In this document: piece by piece, positions 1 to 9,248 of the stretch | How the letters are laid out: each line of letters begins with the position of its first letter | How positions within the stretch are numbered: position 1 is the stretch's first letter | Origin: Microbacterium hydrocarbonoxydans | Lineage (GTDB): Bacteria; Actinomycetota; Actinomycetes; Actinomycetales; Microbacteriaceae | NCBI RefSeq assembly: GCF_904831005.1 | Contig: NZ_LR882982.1 | Span: 3,348,001 to 3,412,000 of the forward strand | DNA length: 64,000 nt | Direction of reading: 5' to 3' | Translations under genes and position numbers: made by a program | Notes under the pieces: model-generated | The model's database searches: none | The model's input: the letters and a program-made list of their open reading frames with translations, nothing else | Told to the model about the DNA's origin: nothing

Positions 1-10
1 CGCGACGGCC

Positions 11-1030
11 ATGGTCTGGATCGGCGAGGGGCATCCGCACGAGATGATCGCCGTGCCCGGGGTCGCTCTCGGCGACGGCGACGTGCTCGTGGCGGTGGAG
101 ATGTCGACGATCTGCGGCTCAGACGTGCATACCGTGCAGGGGCGGCGTTCGGCACCCGTGCCTCTCGTGCTCGGACACGAGAGCGTCGGCCGGGTGATCG
201 CGATGGGGGATTGCGGAGCGACGGCCGTCGACGGCAGTCCGCTGCGCATCGGCGATCGCGTGGTGTGGTCGGTGACCATCTCGTGCGGCACCTGCGACAG
301 GTGCGCGCGAGGTCTCACGCAGAAGTGCCGCACCCTCGGCAAGTACGGCCACGACCGGGTCGGCGTGAACGGCGATCTCACGGGGGCGTTCGGCAGCCAT
401 GTGCAGGTGCGCGCCGGCACGGCGATCGTGCGAGTGCCCGAATCACTTCCCGCCGCGGCGCTGGCTCCGGCGTCGTGCGCCACGGCGACAGCGTGGGCTG
501 CGGTGGCGAGAGCTGCTCGCGACCACGACCTCGAGGGCGCAGCCGTCCGCGTGCACGGTGCGGGCCTCGTCGGGCTCACGGCCGCGGCGATCGCCGTGGA
601 GCAGGGGGCATCCGTCGAGGTGCTCGACCCGAACCCCGCACGCAGCGCGCTCGCGGCCCGGTTCGGCGCCGCACCGCTCGATCGGGAGCCGGAGGTCGTG
701 ATCGAAGCCTCGGGGCACGCGGTCGCCGACGCCCTCGCGGGGGTCGCGACCGGGGGAACCGTCGTGCTCGTCGGCAGTGTCTTCCCGGGCGATCCGGTGC
801 CGTTCGATGCCGAGAGCATCGTGCGCCGGCTCGTCACGGTGAGCGGCGTGCACAACTACACGGGGGCCGAGCTCGCCGAGGCGGTCGCCTTTCTCGGCGG
901 TCGAGGACGTGCCTATCCGTTCGCGGATGCGGTGGGAGAGGTGCGACAGCTCGCCGACATCGACGATGCGCTGACCGCGGCATCCACCCCGGGTGCCCCG
1001 CTGCGGATCGGCCTCGTGCCCGGTCGCTGA
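11..1030 (+). CDS. Zinc-dependent alcohol dehydrogenase, MDR family, probably cut at its 5' end
   Basis: Medium-chain dehydrogenase/reductase with a GroES-like N-terminal zinc domain and a Rossmann C-terminal domain. Visible are the catalytic-zinc region (ICGSDVHT, then GHESVGRV), the four-cysteine structural zinc knuckle CGTCDRCARG followed by KC, and a dinucleotide loop GAGLVG. The reading frame stays open to the left edge and the first methionine sits where this family usually already has several residues, so the true start probably lies outside the window. The sequence resembles the subgroup of dehydrogenases often found beside phosphonate catabolism genes, but no such partner is visible here. 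Substrate unknown. It ends 7 bp from the convergent CinA-type gene. Confidence 0.85.
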   Translation: MVWIGEGHPHEMIAVPGVALGDGDVLVAVEMSTICGSDVHTVQGRRSAPVPLVLGHESVGRVIAMGDCGATAVDGSPLRIGDRVVWSVTISCGTCDRCARGLTQKCRTLGKYGHDRVGVNGDLTGAFGSHVQVRAGTAIVRVPESLPAAALAPASCATATAWAAVARAARDHDLEGAAVRVHGAGLVGLTAAAIAVEQGASVEVLDPNPARSALAARFGAAPLDREPEVVIEASGHAVADALAGVATGGTVVLVGSVFPGDPVPFDAESIVRRLVTVSGVHNYTGAELAEAVAFLGGRGRAYPFADAVGEVRQLADIDDALTAASTPGAPLRIGLVPGR

Positions 1031-1037
1031 TCCGGCG

Positions 1038-1649
1038 TCAGATCTTCTGGGCGTCTCCTCGACGCGGACCCACCGGGTGCAGGCTCTCGGCGTGGAACGC
1101 GAGCAGCCGCGAGGCGATTGCGACGGTCTCGTCGAGCACCTCGCGCGGACCGCCGGTGAGCGCCAGCATCCGATGCCCGATCCCGTCGTTCGACGCCCAT
1201 CCGAGGTACACCGTTCCGGGTTCGTGACCGCCCTCGGCATCCGGTCCGCCGACACCTGTCGTCGAGACGCAGAGGTCGGCGTCGAACAGGCGGCGTGCAC
1301 CGTCCGCGAGCTGCTCGGCGCACACGGCAGACACCGGATCGGTACCGGGCGTCACGCCGAGAACGCGCTCTTTGATGTCGGTGCGGTACGCGATGACACC
1401 GCCGGTGAACCAGTCGCCTGCTCCCTCGACCGCGCCGACCGTGCTCGCGAACTGGCCCGAGGTGAGCGATTCGACGACGCACACGCGCAGGCCGCGCTCG
1501 CGCGCCACCTCGCCGAGCCGTGCGAGGACGGCCGAGGTGGTGTTCACCTCGGCCTCGGTGGCGTCTTCCGAGCCGGGCTCTTCCGAGCCGGTCTCTTCCG
1601 AGGTGGTCTCTGCCGAGGTGCTCTCCTCAGGGATCCCGCCGAAGGTCAC
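1038..1649 (-). CDS. CinA C-terminal domain protein (NMN deamidase-like)
   Basis: Stand-alone CinA C-terminal domain of 203 aa. In characterised PncC/CinA members this domain deamidates nicotinamide mononucleotide in pyridine nucleotide salvage. The core shows the family signatures CVVESLTSGQ, FTGGVIAY and STTGVGGPDA. The GTG start overlaps the stop of the upstream FHA gene in the GTGA arrangement, so the pair is probably translationally coupled. The first 35 residues are a low-complexity acidic stretch of Ser/Thr-Glu-Glu repeats, encoded by a tandem DNA repeat, that does not belong to the domain. A second possible GTG start lies just before the core domain and would remove that tail. Confidence 0.85.
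   Translation of the reverse strand: MTFGGIPEESTSAETTSEETGSEEPGSEDATEAEVNTTSAVLARLGEVARERGLRVCVVESLTSGQFASTVGAVEGAGDWFTGGVIAYRTDIKERVLGVTPGTDPVSAVCAEQLADGARRLFDADLCVSTTGVGGPDAEGGHEPGTVYLGWASNDGIGHRMLALTGGPREVLDETVAIASRLLAFHAESLHPVGPRRGDAQKI
1556..1625 (-). repeat. Degenerate 15-bp tandem repeat in the CinA-type gene
   Basis: On the plus strand, copies of a unit like TCTTCCGAGCCGG(T/G)C follow one another. Read on the minus strand they encode alternating Glu-Glu and Ser/Thr/Gly residues. Such a slippage-prone tract at the N-terminus of a small enzyme is likely to vary in copy number between strains. Confidence 0.7.
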
Positions 1650-2212
1650 CGCTCGGTCTCGTTCGTCGAGTCGGTCTCGTTCGTGACGGTGTCGTCGGTC
1701 TCGACGGTGGAGTCCGTCGCCGGAGTCTCGTCCATCGTCGCCGTGGCCTCGTCGGAGTAGTCGGGTCGCGACGGCTGCAGCGGCTGATCGGAGTACTCGC
1801 CGCCCAGACGTCCGCCGTAGGGGCGACCGTGGTCGGCGAACTCGTCGCGAGCGAACACCAGCTCCCAGGAGTCGACCGTGAAGCGGGCACCGGTGCGCAA
1901 CGTCTGCACGCGCTCGCCGGGGTGCGTGGCATCGGCGTCGGGGTTCGTGTTCATCTCGCCCTCGCCGTGCAGCTCGAGCACGTACTCGTCGCGCTCGTCG
2001 TGCGTGATGGTCGCGTGCACGGGGTCTGCGCCGTCGAGGCGCAGCTCGAGGTCGGGGGCGGACCCGATGCGCACCACCTCGGTCTCGATGGCGAACTCGC
2101 TGCGCTCGCCATCGCGGGTGACGCGCAGCCGGGGGTTGCCGGCGCCGAACTCGGCGTGGGTGGTCGTGGGCGTGTAACCCTCTTCGGGACGATCGTCGAT
2201 GTGTCGTGCCAT
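1646..2212 (-). CDS. FHA domain protein
   Basis: 188-aa protein whose residues about 25-115 look like a forkhead-associated fold, a phosphothreonine-binding module: RIGSAPDLELRL matches the strand with the conserved Arg and Ser, followed by HATITHD and a downstream GERVQTLRTGARF. The C-terminal 60 residues are acidic and Thr/Asp/Glu-rich and end in NETDS/NETER repeats, suggesting a flexible tail or a phosphorylation target. An AGGAGG ribosome site precedes the ATG. The gene overlaps the CinA-type gene by four bases. No protein kinase is visible nearby, so its partner is unknown. Confidence 0.75.
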   Translation of the reverse strand: MARHIDDRPEEGYTPTTTHAEFGAGNPRLRVTRDGERSEFAIETEVVRIGSAPDLELRLDGADPVHATITHDERDEYVLELHGEGEMNTNPDADATHPGERVQTLRTGARFTVDSWELVFARDEFADHGRPYGGRLGGEYSDQPLQPSRPDYSDEATATMDETPATDSTVETDDTVTNETDSTNETER

Positions 2213-2288
2213 GGTCAGGCCTCCTCGCAGTCAACAACGACGCTAGAGCCTTCAGGGGGTCGCTGTCAGGGGGTTGACTTCCGATGAG

Positions 2289-2335
2289 CATTCCGGTGCA
2301 TTCGCCGACATTCCGGTGTATCTCTCGAATATGAT
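2289..2335 (+). promoter_or_regulatory. Candidate promoter with a 10-bp direct repeat
   Basis: CATTCCGGTG occurs at 2289-2298 and 2309-2318, exactly 20 bp apart (two helical turns). It is followed by a perfect TATGAT -10 hexamer at 2330-2335. No good -35 element is visible, so an activator binding the repeat is plausible. It would serve the DUF7882 gene starting at 2420. Confidence 0.4.
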
Positions 2336-2419
2336 CGGGCTACGCAGATGACCGTCGGTCCGACACCAGGCGCCGCAGATGAGCGCAGGTCGATCGCGTG
2401 GAGGCAGAGGGAGGCCGGT

Positions 2420-2779
2420 ATGGGAAAGTTCATCTACGAGGGCAACGTCAAGACCGAGATCGAGGACCGCACTCTCACCCACCTTCAGCTCGTGATCACC
2501 GCGAAGCTGCGCCGCGCGGAGCCCTTCCCCTTCAGCTGGCGTGAAGACGCCAGTGTGGGCGGAGGTCGCACGACGGTCTGGATCCAGCCGGGCAGCGCGC
2601 TGGTCTTCAAGTACTACGGCAGCCGGCAGCCCTCGATCAACCGTGCCTGGATCGAAGCACTCGCCTTCACCGCGAACGCCCCGAGCGGACTCCACGTCGT
2701 GCCGGAGCCGAGCGAGTCGCACGGCGCTGCGGCGACGGCGGCCGACGCTGCGCCTCTGGAGTCCGGCCCTCACCTCTGA
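2420..2779 (+). CDS. DUF7882 family small protein
   Basis: 119-aa soluble protein starting MGKFIYEGN, with a compact 100-residue domain rich in beta strands and a low-complexity Ala-rich tail. The opening and the motif FSWREDASVGGGR match a small family common in Microbacteriaceae (DUF7882), sometimes mis-annotated as ATP-dependent DNA ligase. No ligase motifs are present. The start was chosen at 2420 because GAGGGAGG lies just upstream. An upstream in-frame ATG at 2348 lacks a ribosome site. Function unknown. Confidence 0.7.
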   Translation: MGKFIYEGNVKTEIEDRTLTHLQLVITAKLRRAEPFPFSWREDASVGGGRTTVWIQPGSALVFKYYGSRQPSINRAWIEALAFTANAPSGLHVVPEPSESHGAAATAADAAPLESGPHL

Positions 2780-2828
2780 TCCTGTCAACCCCCTGCCCCG
2801 ACTTCGCCGGTTCCGCGATTCTCGGTGC

Positions 2829-3713
2829 ATGACCGACACCACTCCCGACCCCCGCACGCAGCATCGCGACCAGGAGTTCCCCGGGCAGGAGCAGACCCAG
2901 CCAGGGCTCACGGACGAGATGCGACCAGACCCCGACCACGGCGAGAAGAGCTACACCGGCAGCGGAAGGCTCCGAGGACGCCGTGCACTGATCACCGGCG
3001 GCGACTCCGGCATCGGCAGAGCCGTGGCGATCGCCTTCGCCCGCGAGGGCGCTGACGTCGCGATCGTGCATCTGCCCGAGGAACAGGCGGATGCCGACGA
3101 CACGCTGGCGCTCATCCGAGCCGAAGGACGCACCGCGCTCGGCATCGCCGGCGACGTTCGCGACGAGGGCTTCGCCACCGACATCGTCACGCAGACCGCC
3201 GACGCACTCGGTGGTCTCGATGTCGTCGTGCTCAATGCCGCATATCAGCACGACATCGAGGGCTTCGAGAACCTCGAGACCGACCGACTGCGTCGAGTGT
3301 TCGAGACCAACCTGTTCGGGCTCCTCTACACGGCGCGCGCCGCGTACCCGCGTCTCGAATCGGGTGCGAGCATCATCGTCACGGCATCCGTGCAGGCGTA
3401 CCAGCCCTCGCCGGGGCTCATCGACTATGCGATGACCAAGGCTGCGCAGGTCGCCTTCGTGAAGGCGCTCGCCGAAGAGGCCGGTGAACGCGGCATCCGT
3501 GTGAACGCCGTGGCGCCGGGCCCGATCTGGACGCCGCTGATCCCCGCGACCGGCTGGAGCGAGGATCGCGTCAAGTCCTTCGGACAGGACACTCCTCTCG
3601 GCCGCGCAGGGCAGCCTGCGGAGCTCGCCGGAGCGTACGTGTATCTGGCATCGGCCGAATCCTCGTACACCTCGGGATCGGTGATCGCGGTCACCGGCGG
3701 CAAGCACCTCTGA
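2829..3713 (+). CDS. SDR family oxidoreductase (general-stress YdaD/YhdF type)
   Basis: 294-aa classical-extended short-chain dehydrogenase. It has a 45-residue polar leader (EFPGQEQTQPGLTDEMRPDP) typical of the stress-induced SDRs of Bacillus. Then come the cofactor motif TGGDSGIGRA, an NAAYQ motif, the catalytic YAMTK, and the C-terminal signature PGPIWTPLIPATGW. NAD(P)-dependent, substrate unknown. The start at 2829 is six bases after a GATTCT -10-like element, which fits the leaderless pattern of the window. Confidence 0.88.
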   Translation: MTDTTPDPRTQHRDQEFPGQEQTQPGLTDEMRPDPDHGEKSYTGSGRLRGRRALITGGDSGIGRAVAIAFAREGADVAIVHLPEEQADADDTLALIRAEGRTALGIAGDVRDEGFATDIVTQTADALGGLDVVVLNAAYQHDIEGFENLETDRLRRVFETNLFGLLYTARAAYPRLESGASIIVTASVQAYQPSPGLIDYAMTKAAQVAFVKALAEEAGERGIRVNAVAPGPIWTPLIPATGWSEDRVKSFGQDTPLGRAGQPAELAGAYVYLASAESSYTSGSVIAVTGGKHL

Positions 3714-3745
3714 GACGCACGAGCCACCCACGGACCACGCGCGAA

Positions 3746-3751
3746 TAGGCT
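3746..3751 (+). promoter_or_regulatory. -10 element TAGGCT for the EamA exporter
   Basis: TAGGCT ends six bases before the GTG at 3758. No ribosome site is present, so a leaderless transcript is likely. Confidence 0.55.
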
Positions 3752-3757
3752 GGTGCG

Positions 3758-4729
3758 GTGCATACGCCCGCCCCGACCCGCTCGCTCGTGGGCGTGGCGC
3801 TCGTCGTCGGATCCTGCCTCTCGCTGCCCTTCGGGGCCGCGGTCGCCGCGCAGCTGTTCCCTGTACTCGGCCCGTGGGGTGTGACCTCTCTGCGCGTCGC
3901 GATCGCCGCACTGCTGTTGCTCGTGATCGTGCGTCCGAGTGCTCGCGGGTGGACTCGCGATCAGTGGGTCGCGGCGGTGCTGTTCGGGCTCTCGCTGGCG
4001 GCGGTGAACGGCTTCTTCTACGCCGCGATCGACCGCATCCCGCTGGGGCCCGCGGTCGCGATCGAGTTCCTCGGACCGCTGGTCCTCGCCGCGGCCCTCA
4101 CCCGTCGTCGTGCGGACGCGGCGTGGGTGGGGGTCGCGCTGCTCGGCATGGTGCTGCTCGGCGTCGACGGTCTGACGGGAGCGGATGCGCTCGATCCGCT
4201 CGGCGTGGCTTTCGCGCTCGTCGCGGCAGGGTTCTGGGCGATGTACATACGCATGAGCGCCAGGGTCGGCGCAGTGATCCCCGGCGCAGACGGACTCGCT
4301 GTGGGGCTGCTCGTGGCGGCCCTCGTGCTGCTTCCGGTCGGCGTGCCCGCCGCCCTGACCGTGGCGGGCGACGCGCACCTGCTGCTGCTCGCAGCGATCA
4401 CGGCGGTGCTGTCGTCGGTCATCCCGTACAGCTTCGAGCTGGCGGCGCTCCGCCGACTGCCGCAGCGCGTGTTCGGCGTGCTGCTGAGCCTGGAACCCGC
4501 GTTCGCGACGCTCGCGGGCTGGCTGATCCTCTCTCAGGATGCGAGCGTGTGGAAGGTGCTCGCGATCGCCCTCGTCATCGCCGCCAGTGTCGGCACGACT
4601 CTGGGCGCACGGCGCCGGCGGTCGGAGGCCGCGGGCGCGGCATCCGACCGCGTCGACGAGCGCGTCGTCGACGACGACATCGATCAGGATGCGGGGCCGT
4701 TCACCGGCCCGCTCCCGCTGCCCGACTAG
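3758..4729 (+). CDS. EamA family transporter, RhtA-like amino-acid exporter
   Basis: 323-aa inner-membrane protein with ten predicted membrane segments in two EamA repeats. It resembles the RhtA group, which exports threonine, homoserine and related compounds (YAAIDRIPLGPAVAIEFLGPL; SVIPYSFELAALRRLP; SLEPAFATLAGW are characteristic). Actual substrate unproven. It starts at GTG 3758 with a -10 element six bases upstream. The last 29 bp overlap the 3' end of the convergent yidC-type gene, so read-through antisense RNA is likely at this junction. Confidence 0.85.
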   Translation: MHTPAPTRSLVGVALVVGSCLSLPFGAAVAAQLFPVLGPWGVTSLRVAIAALLLLVIVRPSARGWTRDQWVAAVLFGLSLAAVNGFFYAAIDRIPLGPAVAIEFLGPLVLAAALTRRRADAAWVGVALLGMVLLGVDGLTGADALDPLGVAFALVAAGFWAMYIRMSARVGAVIPGADGLAVGLLVAALVLLPVGVPAALTVAGDAHLLLLAAITAVLSSVIPYSFELAALRRLPQRVFGVLLSLEPAFATLAGWLILSQDASVWKVLAIALVIAASVGTTLGARRRRSEAAGAASDRVDERVVDDDIDQDAGPFTGPLPLPD

Positions 4730-5552
4730 CCGAGCCCGAGGTCGTCGTCGAGTCAGTGCCCGACGTCGTGCCCGCTCTCTTTCCCGACGTCTTCTGCGGT
4801 GCGATCTCGGGCAGCGGGTAGCGGCGGCGCAGGATCATCCGCTGCACCAGAGTCCACACCACCGTGACCGTGAGATACAGCGCGGCTGCGAGCGGCACGA
4901 AGGCGGCGAACACGACCGTCAGGTAATGCAGCGCCCCCGCGATGCGGAGCATGGCAGGCGACGAGAGCGGTGAGTCGGCAGCGTCCGGCGCGGGCGCCGG
5001 TCGGAACACGCGGCGACTGATCTCGGCGACCACGAGCATGATGACCGCGAGTGCTCCGAACACGAGCAGGGTCGCGGGCGACGCCGTGCCGCCGAACACC
5101 GCAGACACCAGACTCGTGCCGAGCGGCGCACCGAACAGGTCGTGCGAGAGCAGGTCGTTCGGATGCCCCGCGATCACGGGATGCAGGAACAGCGTGTACA
5201 GCAGGCCGACGACGGGCGCCTGCGCGAGCACGGGCAGCATGCCCGCGAAGGGCGAGGTGTTCTCGCTGCGATACAGCTCGAGCATCTCCTTCTGCAGTCG
5301 CTCGGGGTTCTTCTTATGGCGGCGCTGGAGCTCGCGCAGCCTGGGCGCGAGTCGAGCCCTGGTCTGCTCGGCTCTGGCTTGAGAGATGCCCACCGGAATC
5401 AGCAGAGCACGCACCAGCAGCGTGACGAGCACGACGGCGAGAGCTGCGGCGGATGCTCCGGCGAGCGGTTCGAGCACCGAGGAGAGCCCGGCGAGGGCTC
5501 CGTAGGCCGCATCGAGCAGGGCGGCGAGGGGTGGGAAGGCGAAGATGTCCAT
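4701..5552 (-). CDS. yidC: YidC/Oxa1 family membrane protein insertase (short paralogue)
   Basis: 283-aa insertase with five hydrophobic segments. The conserved groove arginine is in the first core helix (LLIPVGISQARAEQ). A basic cytoplasmic hairpin follows (RELQRRHKKNPERLQKEM), then the NTSPFAGMLPVLAQAPVVG segment. There is no lipobox and no large periplasmic domain, as usual in Gram-positives. The neighbours are not rnpA/rpmH, so this is probably a second copy beside the one near the chromosome origin. The C-terminal tail is Ser/Thr-rich and hydrophilic. The ribosome site is weak. Confidence 0.9.
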   Translation of the reverse strand: MDIFAFPPLAALLDAAYGALAGLSSVLEPLAGASAAALAVVLVTLLVRALLIPVGISQARAEQTRARLAPRLRELQRRHKKNPERLQKEMLELYRSENTSPFAGMLPVLAQAPVVGLLYTLFLHPVIAGHPNDLLSHDLFGAPLGTSLVSAVFGGTASPATLLVFGALAVIMLVVAEISRRVFRPAPAPDAADSPLSSPAMLRIAGALHYLTVVFAAFVPLAAALYLTVTVVWTLVQRMILRRRYPLPEIAPQKTSGKRAGTTSGTDSTTTSGSASRAAGAGR

Positions 5553-5611
5553 GGAAGTCCGTTCGTGTGTCGGGAAGGGTCGGCGAAGCCGCGCGGTCCC
5601 ATACAGACGGA

Positions 5612-5884
5612 CTACGCGGCGACGGCGACTCCCGGCGCACGAGGACGCGGATGCCCTGCAGCATCCGGATCACTCTGTGCGAGCAGAGTCGAGACATCGA
5701 TCGCCCGCATCGGATGCGGGGTCGTGCCCCCTGTCGCGGGGACGAGACTCAGCGCCACCGCGATGGTGAGGGTGGCGAGTGCGATCAGCGCGATCGCGAC
5801 GCCGAGGGCTGCGGCGTCGGGCACGGCGATGAGGCCGAGCGCAGACGCGACGAAGCCGAGCATCTGCCCGAACCATTCGCTCAT
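5612..5884 (-). CDS. DUF6412-like small membrane protein
   Basis: 90-aa protein starting MSEWFGQML with two hydrophobic segments (about residues 8-22 and 28-50) and a polar tail. It is immediately upstream of, and co-oriented with, the YidC-type insertase. A small protein of this layout (DUF6412) commonly sits beside YidC in Microbacteriaceae. Role unknown, perhaps a partner of the insertase. Downstream spacing to yidC is 59 bp. The start was chosen at the ATG just before the hydrophobic region, because the longer upstream frame is the shadow of the neighbouring gene. Confidence 0.65.
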   Translation of the reverse strand: MSEWFGQMLGFVASALGLIAVPDAAALGVAIALIALATLTIAVALSLVPATGGTTPHPMRAIDVSTLLAQSDPDAAGHPRPRAPGVAVAA

Positions 5885-5926
5885 GCGCGCCTCCCTCACC
5901 GCGAGGGTAGCACCGTCGCGCGGGCG

Positions 5927-5932
5927 TAGCCT
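5927..5932 (+). promoter_or_regulatory. -10 element TAGCCT for the nitronate monooxygenase
   Basis: TAGCCT ends six bases before ATG 5939; leaderless start expected. Confidence 0.5.
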
Positions 5933-5938
5933 CGGAGT

Positions 5939-6985
5939 ATGACTGATCTGCGCGCGCTCCTCGGCATCGATCATCCGATCGTCCTCGGCCCGTTCGGCGG
6001 CCTCTCGTCGGTCTCTCTCACCGGCGCGGTGAGCGAGGCGGGCGGTCTCGGCGGGTACGGCCTCTACGGCTACGACGGCGACCGCATCCGCTCGACCGTG
6101 GCGGAGCTGAGGCAGGCGACCGGCCGTCCGTTCGCCGTGAACATCTGGATCCCCACCGGCGACGAGGTGGAGCCGAATGCGCAGCACACCGTGTTCGCGC
6201 AGGCGCTGCAGCCGTTCTACGATGCCGTCGGAGTCGAGGTGCCGGCGAGGCCCGAGCGCTACACGCCACCGCTCGACGAGCAGCTCGACGCGATCTGGGA
6301 CTCCGCGCCGCCCGTGCTCAGCGTCGTGTTCGGCGTGCCGAGGGGCGACGTGATCGACGAAGCGCATCGCCGCGGCATCCGCGTGATCGGCACCGCGACG
6401 ACCGTGGCCGAGGCGATCGCGCTCGCCGACGCCGGTGTCGATGCCGTCGTCGCCACCGGCTTCGAGGCCGGAGGGCACCGGGTGTCGTTCCTGCGGCCCG
6501 CAGAGGAGTCACTCGTCGGAACGTTCTCTCTCGTGCCGCAGGTGGTCGACGCGGTCGATGTGCCGGTGATCGCCGCCGGCGGGGTCTCCGACCGCCGCGG
6601 TGTCGCCGCGGCGTTCGCGCTCGGAGCCTCGGGCGTGCAGGTCGGCACGGCCTTTCTCGCGACCGTCGAATCCGCGGCGAACGACGCGCATCGTCGGGCG
6701 ATCCGCGAGACAGCGGCTGACGGCACCGTGCTGACCCGTGCCATGAGCGGCCGGCTGGCGCGGGGAGCCCGCAATCGCGCGGTGCGGGCGATCGAGGCGA
6801 GCGGCACGATCGCTCCCTTCCCGATGCAGAACTGGCTCACCGGGCAGTTCCGTGCGGCGGCCGGACAGCAGAACCTCGGCGAGCTGCAGTCGCTGTGGAT
6901 GGGGCAGGGCGCACCGCTCGCGGCGCACACCACCGCGGCGGAGGTGTTCGCAGAGATGCTCGCCGGAGTGCCGCGCATCCCTTGA
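5939..6985 (+). CDS. Nitronate monooxygenase (NMO/2-nitropropane dioxygenase family)
   Basis: 348-aa FMN-dependent TIM-barrel enzyme that in characterised members oxidises alkyl nitronates. Seen are the N-terminal PIVLGPFGGLSSVSL (phosphate/FMN loop), FGVPRGDVIDEAHRRGI, and ATGFEAGGHRVSF, which carries the catalytic-region histidine. PVIAAGGVSDRRGVAAAFALGA with GVQVGTAFL is the FMN phosphate-binding end. Length is normal for the family. It is divergent from the DUF6412 gene, with 54 bp between the starts. A physiological role in detoxifying nitro compounds such as propionate-3-nitronate is inferred from the family. Confidence 0.88.
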   Translation: MTDLRALLGIDHPIVLGPFGGLSSVSLTGAVSEAGGLGGYGLYGYDGDRIRSTVAELRQATGRPFAVNIWIPTGDEVEPNAQHTVFAQALQPFYDAVGVEVPARPERYTPPLDEQLDAIWDSAPPVLSVVFGVPRGDVIDEAHRRGIRVIGTATTVAEAIALADAGVDAVVATGFEAGGHRVSFLRPAEESLVGTFSLVPQVVDAVDVPVIAAGGVSDRRGVAAAFALGASGVQVGTAFLATVESAANDAHRRAIRETAADGTVLTRAMSGRLARGARNRAVRAIEASGTIAPFPMQNWLTGQFRAAAGQQNLGELQSLWMGQGAPLAAHTTAAEVFAEMLAGVPRIP

Positions 6986-7096
6986 GTCTTGATCCAGCCG
7001 GGTGCACCGAACTCTGGACGAACGACAACCGACTGGCCGAGGCATCTCGCGGTCTGGCCGTCGACGCGATCGGCTGGTGTCGTCGACTGGCGCGAG

Positions 7097-7948
<852 letters not shown>

Positions 7949-8021
7949 GGGGGCTCCTCGAGGGTGTGCATCGATTCTGCCGTGCTGGCGCCCGCCGGGC
8001 GAATCGCGCACTGACTCTCGC

Positions 8022-8027
8022 TACTCT
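8022..8027 (+). promoter_or_regulatory. -10 element TACTCT for the antiporter
   Basis: TACTCT ends six bases before GTG 8034; it also helps choose that start over upstream in-frame codons. Confidence 0.55.
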
Positions 8028-8033
8028 GAGACT

Positions 8034-9248
8034 GTGAACGCCGGTGATCTCGGACTCGTGCTGATCCCGCTGCTGGCCGTGGCGGCACCGCTGCTCGCGC
8101 GCGGCATCCGTCCCGTCATCCGCGTGCCGATCATCGTCTTCGAGCTCGTGCTCGGCATCCTCGCCGGTCCCGCGGTGTTGGGCTGGGTCCAGCCGACCGA
8201 GATCCTCGAGAAGCTCAGCGACTTCGGCCTCGCGATGCTGTTCTTCGTCGCCGGGTCCGAGATCGACTTCCGGGCGGTGAGCGGACGCCCGCTCGTGCGC
8301 GCATCGGTGGGGTGGGTCATCAGCGTGATCCTCGGACTCGCGGTCGGGTTCGCTCTGGCGCCGGGCGAGGGGATGGTCGTGATCGCGATCGCCCTCAGCT
8401 CCACCGCGCTGGGCACCCTGATGCCCATCCTGCGCGATGCCAAAGAGACCGACACCCGGTTCGGCCGAGCGGTCACGGTGGTCGGCGCCGTGGGGGAGTT
8501 CCTTCCTCTGATCGCGATCTCGCTCTTCCTCAGCACGCGCACCACGCCTCTCGCGACCGCGGTGCTGCTCGCCTTCGTGGTGCTCGCGGGCCTCGCTGTG
8601 CTGATGGCGCATCGGGTGCCGCACGGGCGTCTGCACGCGTTCGTGCGCGCCACCCTGCACACCTCCGATCAGTTCGGCGTGCGGTTCGTCCTGCTGCTGG
8701 TCGCCTCGCTGGTCGGCCTCAGCGTGATGCTCGACCTCGACATGCTTCTCGGCGCGTTCGTCGCGGGCGCCGTGTGGCGGATCATCATGGCCCGGGCGCC
8801 CGAGAAGGATGCGGAGGCCGTCGAGACCAAGGTCGAGGCGATCGCATTCGGATTCCTGGTGCCGATCTTCTTCCTCTACACCGGCGTGAACTTCGACCTG
8901 CAGGCGCTGGTCACCTCGCCCTCCGCCCTGGCGCTGTTGCCGCTGTTCCTGGTAGCGCTCCTGCTGCTGCGCGGTTCGACCGCCCAGCTCTCGGTCCCAC
9001 CGGGGGCGAGCGTCAGAGAGCGCGCCGCCCTGGGGCTGCTCGCCGCCACCGGGCTGCCGATCATCGTGGCCGTCACGGCGATCGGAGTCGATCACGACAT
9101 GATCGACAGCGGCACCGCGGCCGCGCTCGTGGGCGCGGGGATGCTCTCGGTGCTGCTGTTCCCGGTGGTCGGCATGGTCTTTCGTGGCGACGGTGCCCGT
9201 CTCGCGGCCCTGCGCCAAGCCCCGGCAGCACCGCAGGGGGAGTTGTGA
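8034..9248 (+). CDS. Cation:proton antiporter, CPA2 type
   Basis: 404-aa integral membrane protein with about twelve hydrophobic segments, of the Na+/H+ exchanger fold (KefB/NapA-like). VFELVLGILAGPAVLG and MLFFVAGSEIDF are typical, the latter carrying an Asp in the transport region. It lacks a TrkA-N domain, so it is the transporter part only. The GTG start is preceded by a -10 element six bases upstream. The stop overlaps the next gene's GTG by four bases, making a two-gene operon with a hypothetical protein. Ion specificity cannot be read from sequence. Confidence 0.88.
   Translation: MNAGDLGLVLIPLLAVAAPLLARGIRPVIRVPIIVFELVLGILAGPAVLGWVQPTEILEKLSDFGLAMLFFVAGSEIDFRAVSGRPLVRASVGWVISVILGLAVGFALAPGEGMVVIAIALSSTALGTLMPILRDAKETDTRFGRAVTVVGAVGEFLPLIAISLFLSTRTTPLATAVLLAFVVLAGLAVLMAHRVPHGRLHAFVRATLHTSDQFGVRFVLLLVASLVGLSVMLDLDMLLGAFVAGAVWRIIMARAPEKDAEAVETKVEAIAFGFLVPIFFLYTGVNFDLQALVTSPSALALLPLFLVALLLLRGSTAQLSVPPGASVRERAALGLLAATGLPIIVAVTAIGVDHDMIDSGTAAALVGAGMLSVLLFPVVGMVFRGDGARLAALRQAPAAPQGEL

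Noticed and set aside
11..1030. A phosphonate catabolism operon
   Set aside because: The dehydrogenase resembles a phosphonate-linked subgroup, but no phn gene is present in the window; the link is left as a remark.
2420..2779. ATP-dependent DNA ligase
   Set aside because: The name is often attached to this small family, but there is no ligase lysine motif and the length is far too short.
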